A stretch of 64,000 nt of DNA from the NCBI GenBank assembly GCA_009379845.1, contig WHSZ01000014.1:1-64000 (forward strand), read 5' to 3'. The stretch is from Pseudonocardiaceae bacterium (GTDB lineage: Bacteria > Actinomycetota > Actinomycetes > Mycobacteriales > Pseudonocardiaceae). Below are positions 40,693-49,277 of the stretch, piece after piece; positions within the stretch are counted from its first letter, which is position 1, and every line of letters begins with the position of its first letter. The translations under genes and the position numbers were made by a program. The notes below the pieces were generated by a model. It made no database searches. It had not been told where the DNA came from and worked only from the letters and a program-made list of their open reading frames with translations.

Positions 40693-43359
40693 ATGGCTCG
40701 GACACATCGCACGGTGGTCGGAGTGATCGGTTGCCTCCTGCTGACCATCGTCGGATTGATCGTCGTCCCCACGCCGCACGCATCGGCGGCCCCGAGCCTG
40801 CCGCCCGGCTTCGTACTCCGCGACCAGGCGATCGGGCAGTCCGCTGGTGAGCTCACCGACTTCGGATACCTGCCCGACGGTGGCGGCATCCTGTCAACCG
40901 GCAAGCGGGGCGGGCTCGTCTGGGCGGCACCGGACGGGCGCACTCACACCCTGGCCACGCTGCCGGTGAACGCCACGCAGGATCTCGGTCTGATAGGCCT
41001 CGCGATCGCACCGGACTACGCCACATCGCGGCAGATCTACATCGCCCGGTCGGTGCCGACCGGGACGAACACCTACCTAATCCGGCTCGCCCGGTGGACC
41101 GTGACGGGGTCGCCGGAGCCCACCGGGCTTGCGCAGGAACGTGTGCTGTTCGACGTTCCCGGCGACAGTGTGGTGCACGGGATCACCGGAATCGTCGCGG
41201 CGCGGGACGGCACGGTATGGGTGTCGGTCGGCGATGTCGCCGACTACCGCCAGCTGGACCGTAAGGCGTTGCGCGCGCTCGACCGGAATGCCTTACAGGG
41301 CAAGATCTTGCGCCTCACGCCGGACGGGCAGGGGGTGCCTGGCAATCCGTACTACGACCCGGCGAACCCGTCCGCGACGCGCAGCAAGGTGTACGCCAGC
41401 GGGTTCCGCAGCCCGTTCCGCCTTTCTCTCGACCCGGCGACCGGCCAGCCGGTCGTCGGCGACGTCGGCTGGTCAACCTGGGAAGAAGTCGACGTGGTGC
41501 AACCCGGGGGCAACTACGCATGGCCGTGCTGGGAGGGAAACCACCGCACCCCGAGCTACTCCGCCCTGCCCGAATGCGCGAACGTGGTGAACACGCCACC
41601 GTTGTGGGAGTACCACCATGGCGACGGTGTCGATCAGGGCAACAGCGTCACCGGCGGCATCGTTTACGAGGGCACCAGCTACCCGCAGGCCTACCGCGGT
41701 GCCTACTTCTTCGGCGACTACTCCGCGACCAAGTTGTGGTCGCTGCGCTACGACGCGCAGGGCCGGCTCACCCAGCGGCCGCAGAGCCCGCCGTTCGGCA
41801 CGGGAATCGGCCGGCCGGTGAAGTTCGGAGCCGCGCCGAACGGCGACGTCGTCTACGCCGACATCGGCTCGGGTCGGCTTACCCGCCTGAGCTACACCGA
41901 GGGCAACACCACTCCGGTCGCGAAAGCGAGCAGCAGCACCGATCCGGGTACCCGCACGGTCAGCTTCGATGCCAGCGAGTCGGTCGACTTCGACGGCGAT
42001 CCGTTGACCTATCGCTGGGATTTCGGCGACGGCACCACCGGCACCGGGGTGCGCGCGAACCACACCTACGCGCCGGATGTCACGCGCGCCACCGCGCGGC
42101 TGACCGTGACCGACGCGCTCGGCGCTAGCGACACCACGACGATCACGGTGGCTCCGGCCAACCGCTCGCCACAGCTGTGGCTGAGCCCACCCGGTGAGGC
42201 TAACTTCGCGATCAACGAGCCGGTGCGGCTCGCCGCGACGGCCACCGACGCGGAAGACGGCGAACTGCCGATCAGCTGGACGACCACCGTACTGCACTGC
42301 CCGTCCGAAGCGACCTGCCATGACCACCCAGGCCACGGCGGCTCCGGGGCCACGTTCAGCCTGCCGTTCACCGACCATCACGACTCACGGATGACGTTCA
42401 CCGCGACCGTGACCGACAGCGCGGGGGTATCCAGCAGCGCCACCTACGTCGCGTGGCCGCGGGAGCGCCGCCTCACGCTGCTGAGCAACGTGCCGGCCGC
42501 ACTGCGGATCCCGATCGAGGGTGGCGGCAACACCGCGATGGTCACCGAAGGAGCCACCGTGGAGGTGGTCGCATCGGACACCGCGGCGGACGGTGCCTCG
42601 AGGTTCTCCGCGTGGACCGACGGCTCGTCGAGCCGAACGCGATCGGTGACCATGGGCGGCTCGGATGTCACGCTGACCGCGCGCTATCTCAGCCCACTCG
42701 AGTTGCGATACAACGCGGAACCGGCGTTGCGGCAGCTACTTGGCGCTCCGACGGGGCCGGAGATCATTGATGGCGGCGTGCGCTACCGCGGCTACGAGAG
42801 GGGTCGGCTGTACGCATCCGCACAGACCGGGACGCACGAGATCCACGGAGCGATCCTCGCGAAGTATCTGAGTTTGGGCGGCCACAACAGGTTCGGCCCA
42901 CCGAGCACAGACCAAACGTCCACACCGGACCGGGTAGGGCGCTTCAACCATTTTCCCGGTACGCCGGCGACACTGCGGTCGTCGATCTACTGGACGCCAG
43001 GGACGGGCGCACATGCGATCTGGGGCAAGATCCGGGAACGCTGGGCCGCGCTCGGCTGGGAGAAGGGACCGCTCGGCTACCCGAAGTCCGACGAACTGAT
43101 CGCGCCCGACGGCCGAGGACGATTCAACCACTTCGCCAAGGGAACCGGCGGATCGATCTACTGGACGGCCAGCACCGGCGCGCACGACGTGCGTGGGAGC
43201 ATCCGCCAGCGCTGGGCAGCCCGTGGCTGGGAACGATCCTATCTCGGGTATCCGACCACCGGCGAGTTCGGCATCAGCGGTGGGCGCCGGAACAATTTCA
43301 GGCATGGCTTCATCTCGTGGTATTCACGTACCGGTACAACCGTGGACCGCAGGTACTGA
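40693..43359 (+). CDS. secreted PQQ-type sugar dehydrogenase with PKD domain and LGFP repeats
   Basis: Secreted protein of 888 residues. Signal peptide about 1-34 (hydrophobic VVGVIGCLLLTIVGLIVV, cleavage after SAA/ASA). A six-blade glucose/sorbosone dehydrogenase propeller follows (about 40-405), with GLIGLAIAPDY, GDVADYRQLDRKALRALDRNALQGKILRL, and GFRSPFRLSLDPATGQPVVGDVGW. A PKD domain spans about 410-490 (SVDFDGDPLTYRWDFGDGTTGTG), followed by Ig-like regions. At least three LGFP repeats span about 735-880 (GPLGYPKSDE, SYLGYPTTGEF). LGFP repeats bind the arabinogalactan/wall in mycolic actinobacteria. The enzyme is probably surface-retained and oxidises sugars, with PQQ or calcium dependence inferred from family. 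Monocistronic. Confidence 0.87.
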   Translation: MARTHRTVVGVIGCLLLTIVGLIVVPTPHASAAPSLPPGFVLRDQAIGQSAGELTDFGYLPDGGGILSTGKRGGLVWAAPDGRTHTLATLPVNATQDLGLIGLAIAPDYATSRQIYIARSVPTGTNTYLIRLARWTVTGSPEPTGLAQERVLFDVPGDSVVHGITGIVAARDGTVWVSVGDVADYRQLDRKALRALDRNALQGKILRLTPDGQGVPGNPYYDPANPSATRSKVYASGFRSPFRLSLDPATGQPVVGDVGWSTWEEVDVVQPGGNYAWPCWEGNHRTPSYSALPECANVVNTPPLWEYHHGDGVDQGNSVTGGIVYEGTSYPQAYRGAYFFGDYSATKLWSLRYDAQGRLTQRPQSPPFGTGIGRPVKFGAAPNGDVVYADIGSGRLTRLSYTEGNTTPVAKASSSTDPGTRTVSFDASESVDFDGDPLTYRWDFGDGTTGTGVRANHTYAPDVTRATARLTVTDALGASDTTTITVAPANRSPQLWLSPPGEANFAINEPVRLAATATDAEDGELPISWTTTVLHCPSEATCHDHPGHGGSGATFSLPFTDHHDSRMTFTATVTDSAGVSSSATYVAWPRERRLTLLSNVPAALRIPIEGGGNTAMVTEGATVEVVASDTAADGASRFSAWTDGSSSRTRSVTMGGSDVTLTARYLSPLELRYNAEPALRQLLGAPTGPEIIDGGVRYRGYERGRLYASAQTGTHEIHGAILAKYLSLGGHNRFGPPSTDQTSTPDRVGRFNHFPGTPATLRSSIYWTPGTGAHAIWGKIRERWAALGWEKGPLGYPKSDELIAPDGRGRFNHFAKGTGGSIYWTASTGAHDVRGSIRQRWAARGWERSYLGYPTTGEFGISGGRRNNFRHGFISWYSRTGTTVDRRY

Positions 43360-43455
43360 CCGGTTCTGTCCACATTGGTCACTGTCCGAATTGGACCAGG
43401 AGCTCGTCTAGTGCGGCAGGAAGCACCAAGCACTCTTCGAAGCTTGATGGGAGCG

Positions 43456-45012
43456 CTAGCTACGGCCACGGTTTGGTGCGCCATGTATGGGGCTCAGCAG
43501 CGTCGATAGGTCTTCCGAGTAGCCGTAGAGGGCTGGCCAGCCGCCGGTGTGCACGAACAGCACGTCGTCTCCGGTGGGAAATCGATCTTGCCGCACGTAC
43601 TCGATGAGTGCTGCCATGGCTTTCCCGGTGTAGACCGGGTCCAGCAGGATGCCTTCGAGTTCGGCGAGCATCTTGATCGCTTCGAGGCAGGCGGGTGTCG
43701 GTGCTCCGTAGCCATCTCCGATGTGGCTGTCGTCGATCTCGATCTCGGGCTTTTCCTTCGTGCTGGACAGATGTTCCGTGAGCCCCGTACTCAGGTGATT
43801 GACCTTCGCGCGGATATCCGGTTCGCAGCCACCGACGCTGACTCCGATTACGCGCGCTCGGCTGCCGCGTTCGATCAGGCCCACCGTCAGACCCGCTTGC
43901 GTCCCGCCGGATCCGGTGGCGTGCACGATCGTGCCGAGCCGGAGGCCGAACTGGTGCGCCTGGTCGACGATTTCGTTGGCACAGCCGATATACCCTTGCG
44001 CGCCGACCGTGGCCGAGCCGCCCGCGGGGATCACGTAGGGACAGCGGCCCTGAGCCACGAGTTCCGCTGCCCACTGCGCTATCGTCGAGTCCGGATCGGT
44101 GCCTGCCGGCAGTATCTGGGTACGTGCGCGCAGGAGCCGATCGAGGAGGACGTTGCCGGAGATCCGGTACTCGGTGGCTTGGTTGGGTACGCCGTCGACG
44201 AGCCACAGTTCGCATTCCAACCCTGCTTTCGCTGCGGCTGCCGCGGTTTGCCGCGCATGGTTGGACTGCACGCCGCCCGTGGTGAGTAGCACATCGGCTC
44301 CCCGCTCCAGCGCATCGGCTACCAGCCATTCCAGCTTGCGTGCCTTGTTCCCGCCGCCCGCGAGTCCGGTGCAGTCGTCGCGTTTGATCCAGATACGCGG
44401 TCCGCCGAGCACCTCGCTGAGCCGGTCAAGTGGTTCCAGCCTCGTTGGCAGGTGGACGAATCGCCGCAGTGGTGGGATGCCGGGGTCGGAGGGCGGAAGG
44501 AGTGCCGGTGCTGCCCATACCGGCGGTCGCCGTTCGGGATCGCCGTTCGATGCGGCCACCGGTCCGAGGATCGTGCCGGATGTTTCGGGTGGCAGATACC
44601 CGGTCTGGGTCATGATGCAGAACGGGTGTCCAGCCGGGTCGGCGTAGATCTGGAATCGCGCGTTCGCGCGGTCCGCCGGTTTCGGTAGCGCCGTAGCCCC
44701 GGCTCGCATGGCGCGTTCGTGACCTTCGTCGAGCGTGTCGAACAGGATGTCAAGATGAGCCATCTGTGGACGCCACCTGTTCGGCCAGGTGGGCGGTTCG
44801 TAGTCCGCGACCTGTTGGAACGCCAGGGTCGGGCCGCCGTTCGGGTCGGCCAGCTCCACCCAGGTCGGTACCGACGCGGCCTCGTTGACCTGCCAGCCAA
44901 GCAGCTCGCCGTAGAACTCGGCCAGTTCGCGGGGGTCGTGACAATCCAACGCGAACGCGATGATTCGCCGGGGCGAACTTCCTGATCGCCTCACGAGCTC
45001 CTCCCAATTCAT
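43456..45012 (-). CDS. fusion of a VOC/glyoxalase domain and a D-cysteine desulfhydrase/ACC-deaminase-type PLP enzyme
   Basis: One uninterrupted frame of 518 residues. Residues about 12-140 form a VOC domain (IIAFALDCHDPRELAEFYGELLGWQV ... MAHLDILFDTLDEGHERAMRAGA ... YADPAGHPFCIM). After a linker of about 50 residues, a fold-type II PLP enzyme follows, with the lysine loop in LAGGGNKARKLEWLVADAL, TTGGVQSNHARQTAAAAAKAGL, HATGSGGTQAGL and LLDPVYTGKAM. That pattern fits D-cysteine desulfhydrase or 1-aminocyclopropane-1-carboxylate deaminase. Start ATG 45012, giving MNWEELVRRSG. I do not know this fusion as common; the VOC part may be a resistance or substrate-binding module. Divergent from a CGNR regulator, which probably controls it. 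Confidence 0.85.
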   Translation of the reverse strand: MNWEELVRRSGSSPRRIIAFALDCHDPRELAEFYGELLGWQVNEAASVPTWVELADPNGGPTLAFQQVADYEPPTWPNRWRPQMAHLDILFDTLDEGHERAMRAGATALPKPADRANARFQIYADPAGHPFCIMTQTGYLPPETSGTILGPVAASNGDPERRPPVWAAPALLPPSDPGIPPLRRFVHLPTRLEPLDRLSEVLGGPRIWIKRDDCTGLAGGGNKARKLEWLVADALERGADVLLTTGGVQSNHARQTAAAAAKAGLECELWLVDGVPNQATEYRISGNVLLDRLLRARTQILPAGTDPDSTIAQWAAELVAQGRCPYVIPAGGSATVGAQGYIGCANEIVDQAHQFGLRLGTIVHATGSGGTQAGLTVGLIERGSRARVIGVSVGGCEPDIRAKVNHLSTGLTEHLSSTKEKPEIEIDDSHIGDGYGAPTPACLEAIKMLAELEGILLDPVYTGKAMAALIEYVRQDRFPTGDDVLFVHTGGWPALYGYSEDLSTLLSPIHGAPNRGRS

Positions 45013-45223
45013 CCGCCTGCCGCGCGGCCGTCGGCAAGGTCCGTCACTATTTAAAGGCGTGACGACACGGTCGGACACTGGATGGTCACCTGTCAAGTCT
45101 GTTTAGAATTGATGGATATAATCCCAGTTCAAATGGGGTAATCATGATATAAACTGGTGATGTTTGATGAAAGTGTGTGCTCGTGGTCAACCCGGCGTTG
45201 TCGAGGTCGGTTAAAGTAGTTGC

Positions 45224-45781
45224 ATGGGGCATTCGGTGTTCAGCGAGGAGTTCTGCCTGGATTTCGCGAGCACACTGGAGTGGCGGCACACCCGGCGGGT
45301 CGACGCGTTTCGCAGCGCTGCTGATCTCGCGCCGTGGTTCTACTCAAATGGCGTACGGCTCCAGCTCGAGCCACTGGGCGAAGCAGCCTTGGCCAATGCT
45401 CACGAACTACGGGACGCGATCCACCATCTGGGGCTGAACTCCGTACACGGAAAGCACTTTGACGTCGACGACGTCGCCACCGTCAACCGTTGCGCCCTGC
45501 CGGCGCCGCTGGCGATCACGCTCGACAGCGGCGGCACCATGCGATACTCCGGCGATTTCCCCGCACTGCTCTCCAGCATCGCCAGGGCAGCCATCGAGCT
45601 TCTCGCCGGGCCGCACCGCGAACTGATCCGCCAATGTGCCGAACCCGAATGCACCCGGTTGTTCCTGGACCACTCACGCGCCGGCGCGCGGCGTTGGTGC
45701 GGCACTGCCTGCGGCAACAAGGTCAAGGCTGCCGCCTACCGGGAACGCAAGCGCTCCAAGAAGCCCAGCCGAGCGAACTAG
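45224..45781 (+). CDS. ABATE/CGNR zinc-finger transcriptional regulator
   Basis: Protein of 185 residues. The N-terminal ABATE-type ligand domain begins FSEEFCLDFASTLEWR. The C-terminal CGNR zinc finger comprises CAEPECTRLFLDHSRAGARRWCGTACGNKVKAAAYRERKR, in which the Cys pairs and CGNK replace CGNR. These proteins are predicted stress-type transcription factors. It is divergent from the VOC-desulfhydrase fusion, with an AT-rich intergenic region between the starts; a loose CCAGTT/AACTGG pair (45124-45129, 45152-45157) could be an operator half-set. Confidence 0.85.
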   Translation: MGHSVFSEEFCLDFASTLEWRHTRRVDAFRSAADLAPWFYSNGVRLQLEPLGEAALANAHELRDAIHHLGLNSVHGKHFDVDDVATVNRCALPAPLAITLDSGGTMRYSGDFPALLSSIARAAIELLAGPHRELIRQCAEPECTRLFLDHSRAGARRWCGTACGNKVKAAAYRERKRSKKPSRAN

Positions 45782-45869
45782 ACCCGCTACGGTTCACGAT
45801 CCACGGATGCCGGCTCACCGCCTACACCGTTGCGGTTATCAGCGCCGCCATTGCCGCCGGCTACCCATC

Positions 45870-46538
45870 TCAGGAGGACACGGGGACGCCGAGCTCTGCG
45901 AGCAGGCCCCGTACCCGGCGTTCGATCTCGTCGCGTACCGGGCGCACGTCGGCCACGTTCTTGCCTGCCGGATCGTCCAGCGTCCAGTCCAGGTAGCGCT
46001 TGCCGGGGAACACCGGGCACGCGTCGCCGCAGCCCATGGTGATCACCACATCGGCGGCGCGCACGATCTCGTCGGTCCACGGCTTGGGAAACTCGCCGGA
46101 GATGTCGATGCCTCGCTCGGCCATCGCGGCGATCGCCGACGGGTTGATCTCATAGCCGGGCTCCGACCCGCCGGACCACGCCACGGCCCGATCGCCGGCC
46201 AGGTGGTGGAAGAACCCGAGTGCCATCTGGGACCGGCCGGCGTTGTGCACGCAGAGGAACAACACCGTCGGCTTCCCGTCCGCGTGGTGGCCCTCCACCC
46301 GGGCCAGCGCGCGCAACCGCTGCCGAGCGAACCGCTCTGCCAGCAACGGCAGGAAGTTGGGCACCGTGGCATGCGACGCGAACTGTTCGTAGCTGGTATG
46401 CAGGAACCGCTCGATCGTCTCGGTGCCGAAGGCCCCGGCGAACTCGTCACCGAGCCGCGTCGCCGCGGTCCGCAACGCCAACCGCTGATCGATCGACAAC
46501 TCTGGGTGTCCGTCGGCCTGGGCTTCGGTGTTGGTCAT
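45870..46538 (-). CDS. arsenate reductase-type low-molecular-weight phosphatase with N-terminal helical bundle
   Basis: Protein of 222 residues. An N-terminal three-helix region (about 15-85, RLALRTAATRLGDEFAGAFGTETIERFLHTSY) is followed by a LMW-PTP fold with the P-loop FLCVHNAGRSQMA (CX5RS) at about 94-107. The second acid lies in PGKRYLDWTLDDPAG. This is the layout of actinobacterial arsenate-mycothiol transferase-type ArsC proteins. Three nt downstream of the ArsR-fusion gene, hence the same operon. No arsenite efflux gene (Acr3/ArsB) is encoded within the window on either side. Confidence 0.9.
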   Translation of the reverse strand: MTNTEAQADGHPELSIDQRLALRTAATRLGDEFAGAFGTETIERFLHTSYEQFASHATVPNFLPLLAERFARQRLRALARVEGHHADGKPTVLFLCVHNAGRSQMALGFFHHLAGDRAVAWSGGSEPGYEINPSAIAAMAERGIDISGEFPKPWTDEIVRAADVVITMGCGDACPVFPGKRYLDWTLDDPAGKNVADVRPVRDEIERRVRGLLAELGVPVSS

Positions 46539-46541
46539 GAC

Positions 46542-47225
46542 CTACTCCTGTCCACTCGTGACGGTTGGGGCGAGCCGGTCCACCCGGTCGGCCAGCTCGC
46601 GAAACGCGTCCTCGAACGCCGTCTTGGTGCCAACACGGGCCGGGTCGGGCACCGACCAGTGCAACCGCTGCACCGCCGGGTCCAGGTCCTCGTGCGCGTT
46701 GTCGCACACCGCCACCACAAGGTCACGCGCCCGCAGCACCTCGTCGACATGCGCGGTTCTGGCCCGCGCCAGTGACATGCGATGCGCCTTCGCGGTCGCC
46801 ATCGCCAGCGGATGCACCCGCTCCGCCGGCTCGATCCCCGCGGACGCGACGGGTACCCGACTTCGCCGCTTCCACAACGCGGCCGCCAACTGTGACCGCG
46901 CCGAATTCCGTGAGCACACGAACACCACCCGCGGAGCACGCCGATGCCCCACCGGCAGCAGCCCGCCCAACACCGACGGCACCAGCCGCAGGTACGTCCG
47001 CCGGCGGTCTCCCTCGGACCGGAGCCGTTCCACGACTCCGGCCTGCTCGAGCAGCTTGACGTGATGCGCGAGCAGGTTGCTCGACAACCCCAGCTCGCCA
47101 CCGACCTCGCTCGGCGCGGCATCACCGAGAACGAGGCGGTCCACGATCGCCAACCGCGCAGGGTCACCCAGCGCCGCATGCACCTGCGCACGCCGGGCGA
47201 CCTGGCTAAGTAAGTCAGTAATCAT
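46542..47225 (-). CDS. ArsR-type repressor fused to a low-molecular-weight phosphatase/arsenate reductase
   Basis: Protein of 227 residues. An N-terminal ArsR winged HTH (about 12-90, HAALGDPARLAIVDRLVLGDAAPSEVGGELGLSSNLLAHHVKLLEQAGVV) is fused to a LMW-PTP domain (about 97-220) with the P-loop FVCSRNSARSQLA. The fusion may couple sensing with reduction, or the phosphatase part may be the sensor. Translation starts at the ATG at 47225, which lies inside a perfect 17-bp palindrome. A TTGACT -35-like hexamer sits upstream and no ribosome site exists, so the mRNA may be leaderless and the palindrome an autoregulatory operator. Followed 3 nt later by the ArsC-type gene. Confidence 0.88.
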   Translation of the reverse strand: MITDLLSQVARRAQVHAALGDPARLAIVDRLVLGDAAPSEVGGELGLSSNLLAHHVKLLEQAGVVERLRSEGDRRRTYLRLVPSVLGGLLPVGHRRAPRVVFVCSRNSARSQLAAALWKRRSRVPVASAGIEPAERVHPLAMATAKAHRMSLARARTAHVDEVLRARDLVVAVCDNAHEDLDPAVQRLHWSVPDPARVGTKTAFEDAFRELADRVDRLAPTVTSGQE

Positions 47226-47246
47226 TGAGTCAATGATTACTGACTT
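47212..47246. promoter_or_regulatory. 35-bp perfect palindrome over the arsR-fusion promoter and start codon
   Basis: AAGTCAGTAATCATTGA (47212-47228), one centre base, then TCAATGATTACTGACTT (47230-47246), with all 17 pairs matching. The minus-strand ATG (47225-47223) lies within the distal arm. A TTGACT hexamer about 25 nt upstream on the minus strand with AATCAT 17 nt later gives a plausible promoter whose start would coincide with the ATG. The site suits autorepression by the ArsR domain. It is AT-rich against a GC-rich background. Confidence 0.75.
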
Positions 47247-47526
47247 AAATTCAGAAGTCAACCGGCAGCCAAGGTCGCATGGTCCCAAGTCCACCGAGCC
47301 AACTCAGCGAAGGCGCCGCTCATCGAGCAGATCCGTCAGCCACAGTTCGCCCGGCCAGCGCTGGCCGGGCGCGGATACTCCGAACAGGAACATTTCCCCG
47401 TCCCGCCCGGCGTCCCGGCCGAGCGGGAAAGCCGACACCCGTGCCCGCACGTGGCTGGATCGGGCGAAGTCCGGCCACACTGTTCTTGATGGTGGTGTGG
47501 GCAGGCAGAGCGAGAGGGCGGCTTCG

Positions 47527-48247
47527 ATGCCACTGGAGATCGAACACCGGTCGTCGGATTCGCCGTACATCGAGCGTGTGTGGCGAAGCCGTAGCCACCA
47601 GGTCGACCAGATGATGGCGGTCGCGACCCCGCGCTGGGCGCTGGTCTTTCTGGGAGCAGTCCGGTCAGATGTACGCCGTCGTCAAGGGGCCGGAGTCGCG
47701 GGCGGGCCACGCACCGGTACCGGAGGAAGCCAGTTTCTTCGGCATCGACTTCGCACTCGGCACGACGATGCCGCATCTCCCGATCAGCCGGGTCGTCGAC
47801 GGCGACGCGGCGATACCGGACGCAACGCACCGATCGTTCCGGCTGGCCGGCTCCTCGTGGCACATCCCCGACTACGACAACGCCGAGGCGTTCGTCCGGC
47901 GGCTCGTACGCGAGGAGATCGTCGTACCTGACCGCCTGGTCACCGAGGTGGCGCGGGGCGCGGCCCTGGCGGTGTCCGAGCGCACCGTCCAACGGCATTT
48001 CCTGGCAGCCACCGGGCTCCCGCACGGGGCGGTCCGGCAGATCGATCGCGCCCGGCACGCCGCGCTGCGGCTCAAGGAAGGCATGCCGATCCGAGACGTC
48101 GTCGACCGGCTCGGCTTTTACGATCAGCCGCACTTGACGCGATCGATGCGCCGGTACGTCGGGCGCGGCCCGGCCGATCTCAGGGGTGCCGATCAAGTCG
48201 AACCCCTGTCGCTTCTGTACAAGACCGGACCCGAGCCGCGCGTCTAA
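47527..48247 (+). pseudogene. AraC-type regulator with a single-base frameshift
   Basis: The N-terminal part (from ATG 47527, MPLEIEHRSSDSPYIERVWRSRS) and the C-terminal part (from about 47653, WEQSGQMYAVVKGPE .. SFFGIDFALGTTMP .. AALAVSERTVQRHFLAATGLPHGAVRQIDRARHAALRLKEG) are in different frames. Continuity returns if one base of CTTTCTGGG near 47652 is removed (LVF then WEQ). The C-terminal frame alone has a GTG/ATG near 47669 and could give a 192-residue protein with the HTH, so partial function is conceivable. It lies divergent from the ars operon. Confidence 0.78.
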
Positions 48248-48282
48248 GCTCCCAGTTTGGATCCGACTCCCGAGGAGCAGCA

Positions 48283-48843
48283 GTGGGCAAGATCGTGTCG
48301 AGTTTCTTCATCGCGCTGGACGGTGTCGTCGAACAGCCTGACCAGTGGCACTTCCCGTACTTCGACGACGAGATGGGCGCCGCTATCGGCGAGGGGATGG
48401 CGTCATGCGCCGCCTTCCTCATGGGCCGCACGATGTACGACGAGTGGTCGACCTACTGGCCGTCGATAGCAGAGGACTCCGAGGAAGCCGAGATCGCCGC
48501 GTTCTTCAACAACATCCGGAAGTACGTCATCTCCAACTCGCTCACCGAAGCGAAATGGCAGGAAAGCACGATCATCTCCGGCGACATCGAGACGAAGGTG
48601 CGGCGGCTCAAGGACGAGACCGACGGCAACATCAACATGTCGGGAAGCGCCAAGACCGTCCGGTGGCTGCTGGCCCACGGGCTGGTCGACGAACTCGAGC
48701 TGATGGTCCACCCGATCGTCGTCGGGAAGGGACAGCGACTGTTCAACGAGCAGCTGCCGGCCGTGCCGCTGAAGCTGCTGAGCAGCAAGACCTTCGGCTC
48801 CGGCGTGCTGCACCTGCGCTACGGCCCGGACACCGCGAAGTAA
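48283..48843 (+). CDS. dihydrofolate reductase/RibD C-terminal family protein (second copy)
   Basis: Protein of 186 residues of the same family as the 36.9 kb gene: MGKIVSSFFIALDGVVEQPDQWHFPYF start, LMGRTMYDEWSTYWPS, IRKYVISNSL, INMSGSAKTVRWLLAHGLVDELELMVHPIVVGKGQRLF and a final LLSSKTFGSGVLHLRY. GTG start at 48283 after GAGGAGCA. Directly follows the frameshifted regulator, which may once have controlled it. Confidence 0.9.
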   Translation: MGKIVSSFFIALDGVVEQPDQWHFPYFDDEMGAAIGEGMASCAAFLMGRTMYDEWSTYWPSIAEDSEEAEIAAFFNNIRKYVISNSLTEAKWQESTIISGDIETKVRRLKDETDGNINMSGSAKTVRWLLAHGLVDELELMVHPIVVGKGQRLFNEQLPAVPLKLLSSKTFGSGVLHLRYGPDTAK

Positions 48844-48943
48844 CTCTTGTCATCGCTGTTTCGTCGTAGCGATCGGACCGGTTCGTTTCGGGCACGAATT
48901 CATCCCTCGCTGTCGGACGGAAGAACCGCGATACTGGCTGGCG

Positions 48944-49180
48944 ATGACGGGATGGCTCACGGTTGGCGTGGTCGCGGGGGCTGTGCTTGTCATGTTGATG
49001 GTCGTGCTGGTTGGGGTGTTGTGGCGGTATGTGCGGCGGGCACGCAGGCCGCAGCTCTATACGGCCGTCCGTCCGGGGCCGGATCAGGTGCGGTGGGCGC
49101 TGGTGAAGGTGGATCCGGAGCGGGTGGCGGATCGTGACGAGCGGCTGGATACCGATCATGACCCGCCTGGGCTGGGCTAG
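48944..49180 (+). CDS. small single-pass membrane protein, unknown
   Basis: Frame of 78 residues with one long hydrophobic helix (about 5-27: LTVGVVAGAVLVMLMVVLVGVLWRYV), a basic stop-transfer (RRARRP) and a charged C-terminus (DPERVADRDERLDTDHD). No family recognised and no strong ribosome site; plausible because of the clear helix and topology signal. Confidence 0.5.
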   Translation: MTGWLTVGVVAGAVLVMLMVVLVGVLWRYVRRARRPQLYTAVRPGPDQVRWALVKVDPERVADRDERLDTDHDPPGLG

Positions 49181-49228
49181 GGACCGTCGTCAAACCAACC
49201 TTGAGCGCTGAGTCACGAGTGCCGTAGC

Positions 49229-49245
49229 ATATCGAATATCGATAG
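49229..49245. promoter_or_regulatory. TATCGA repeat/palindrome upstream of the DUF2975-XRE pair
   Basis: TATCGA-A-TATCGATA (49230-49244) contains the 8-bp palindrome TATCGATA and a direct repeat of TATCGA, in an AT-rich patch about 33 nt before the ATG at 49278. A plausible operator for the XRE protein encoded by the second gene. Confidence 0.5.
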
Positions 49246-49277
49246 ATTTCCATCGCGGCTCGATCGAAGGAGAGACG

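Noticed and set aside
45124..45157. CCAGTT/AACTGG as a firm operator of the CGNR regulator
   Set aside because: Arms of only six bases with a 22-nt spacer in an AT-rich region could be chance; mentioned only in the gene entry.
47304..48196. Minus-strand frames opposite the frameshifted AraC-type gene
   Set aside because: No domain or ribosome site; the plus strand explains the region once one base is corrected.
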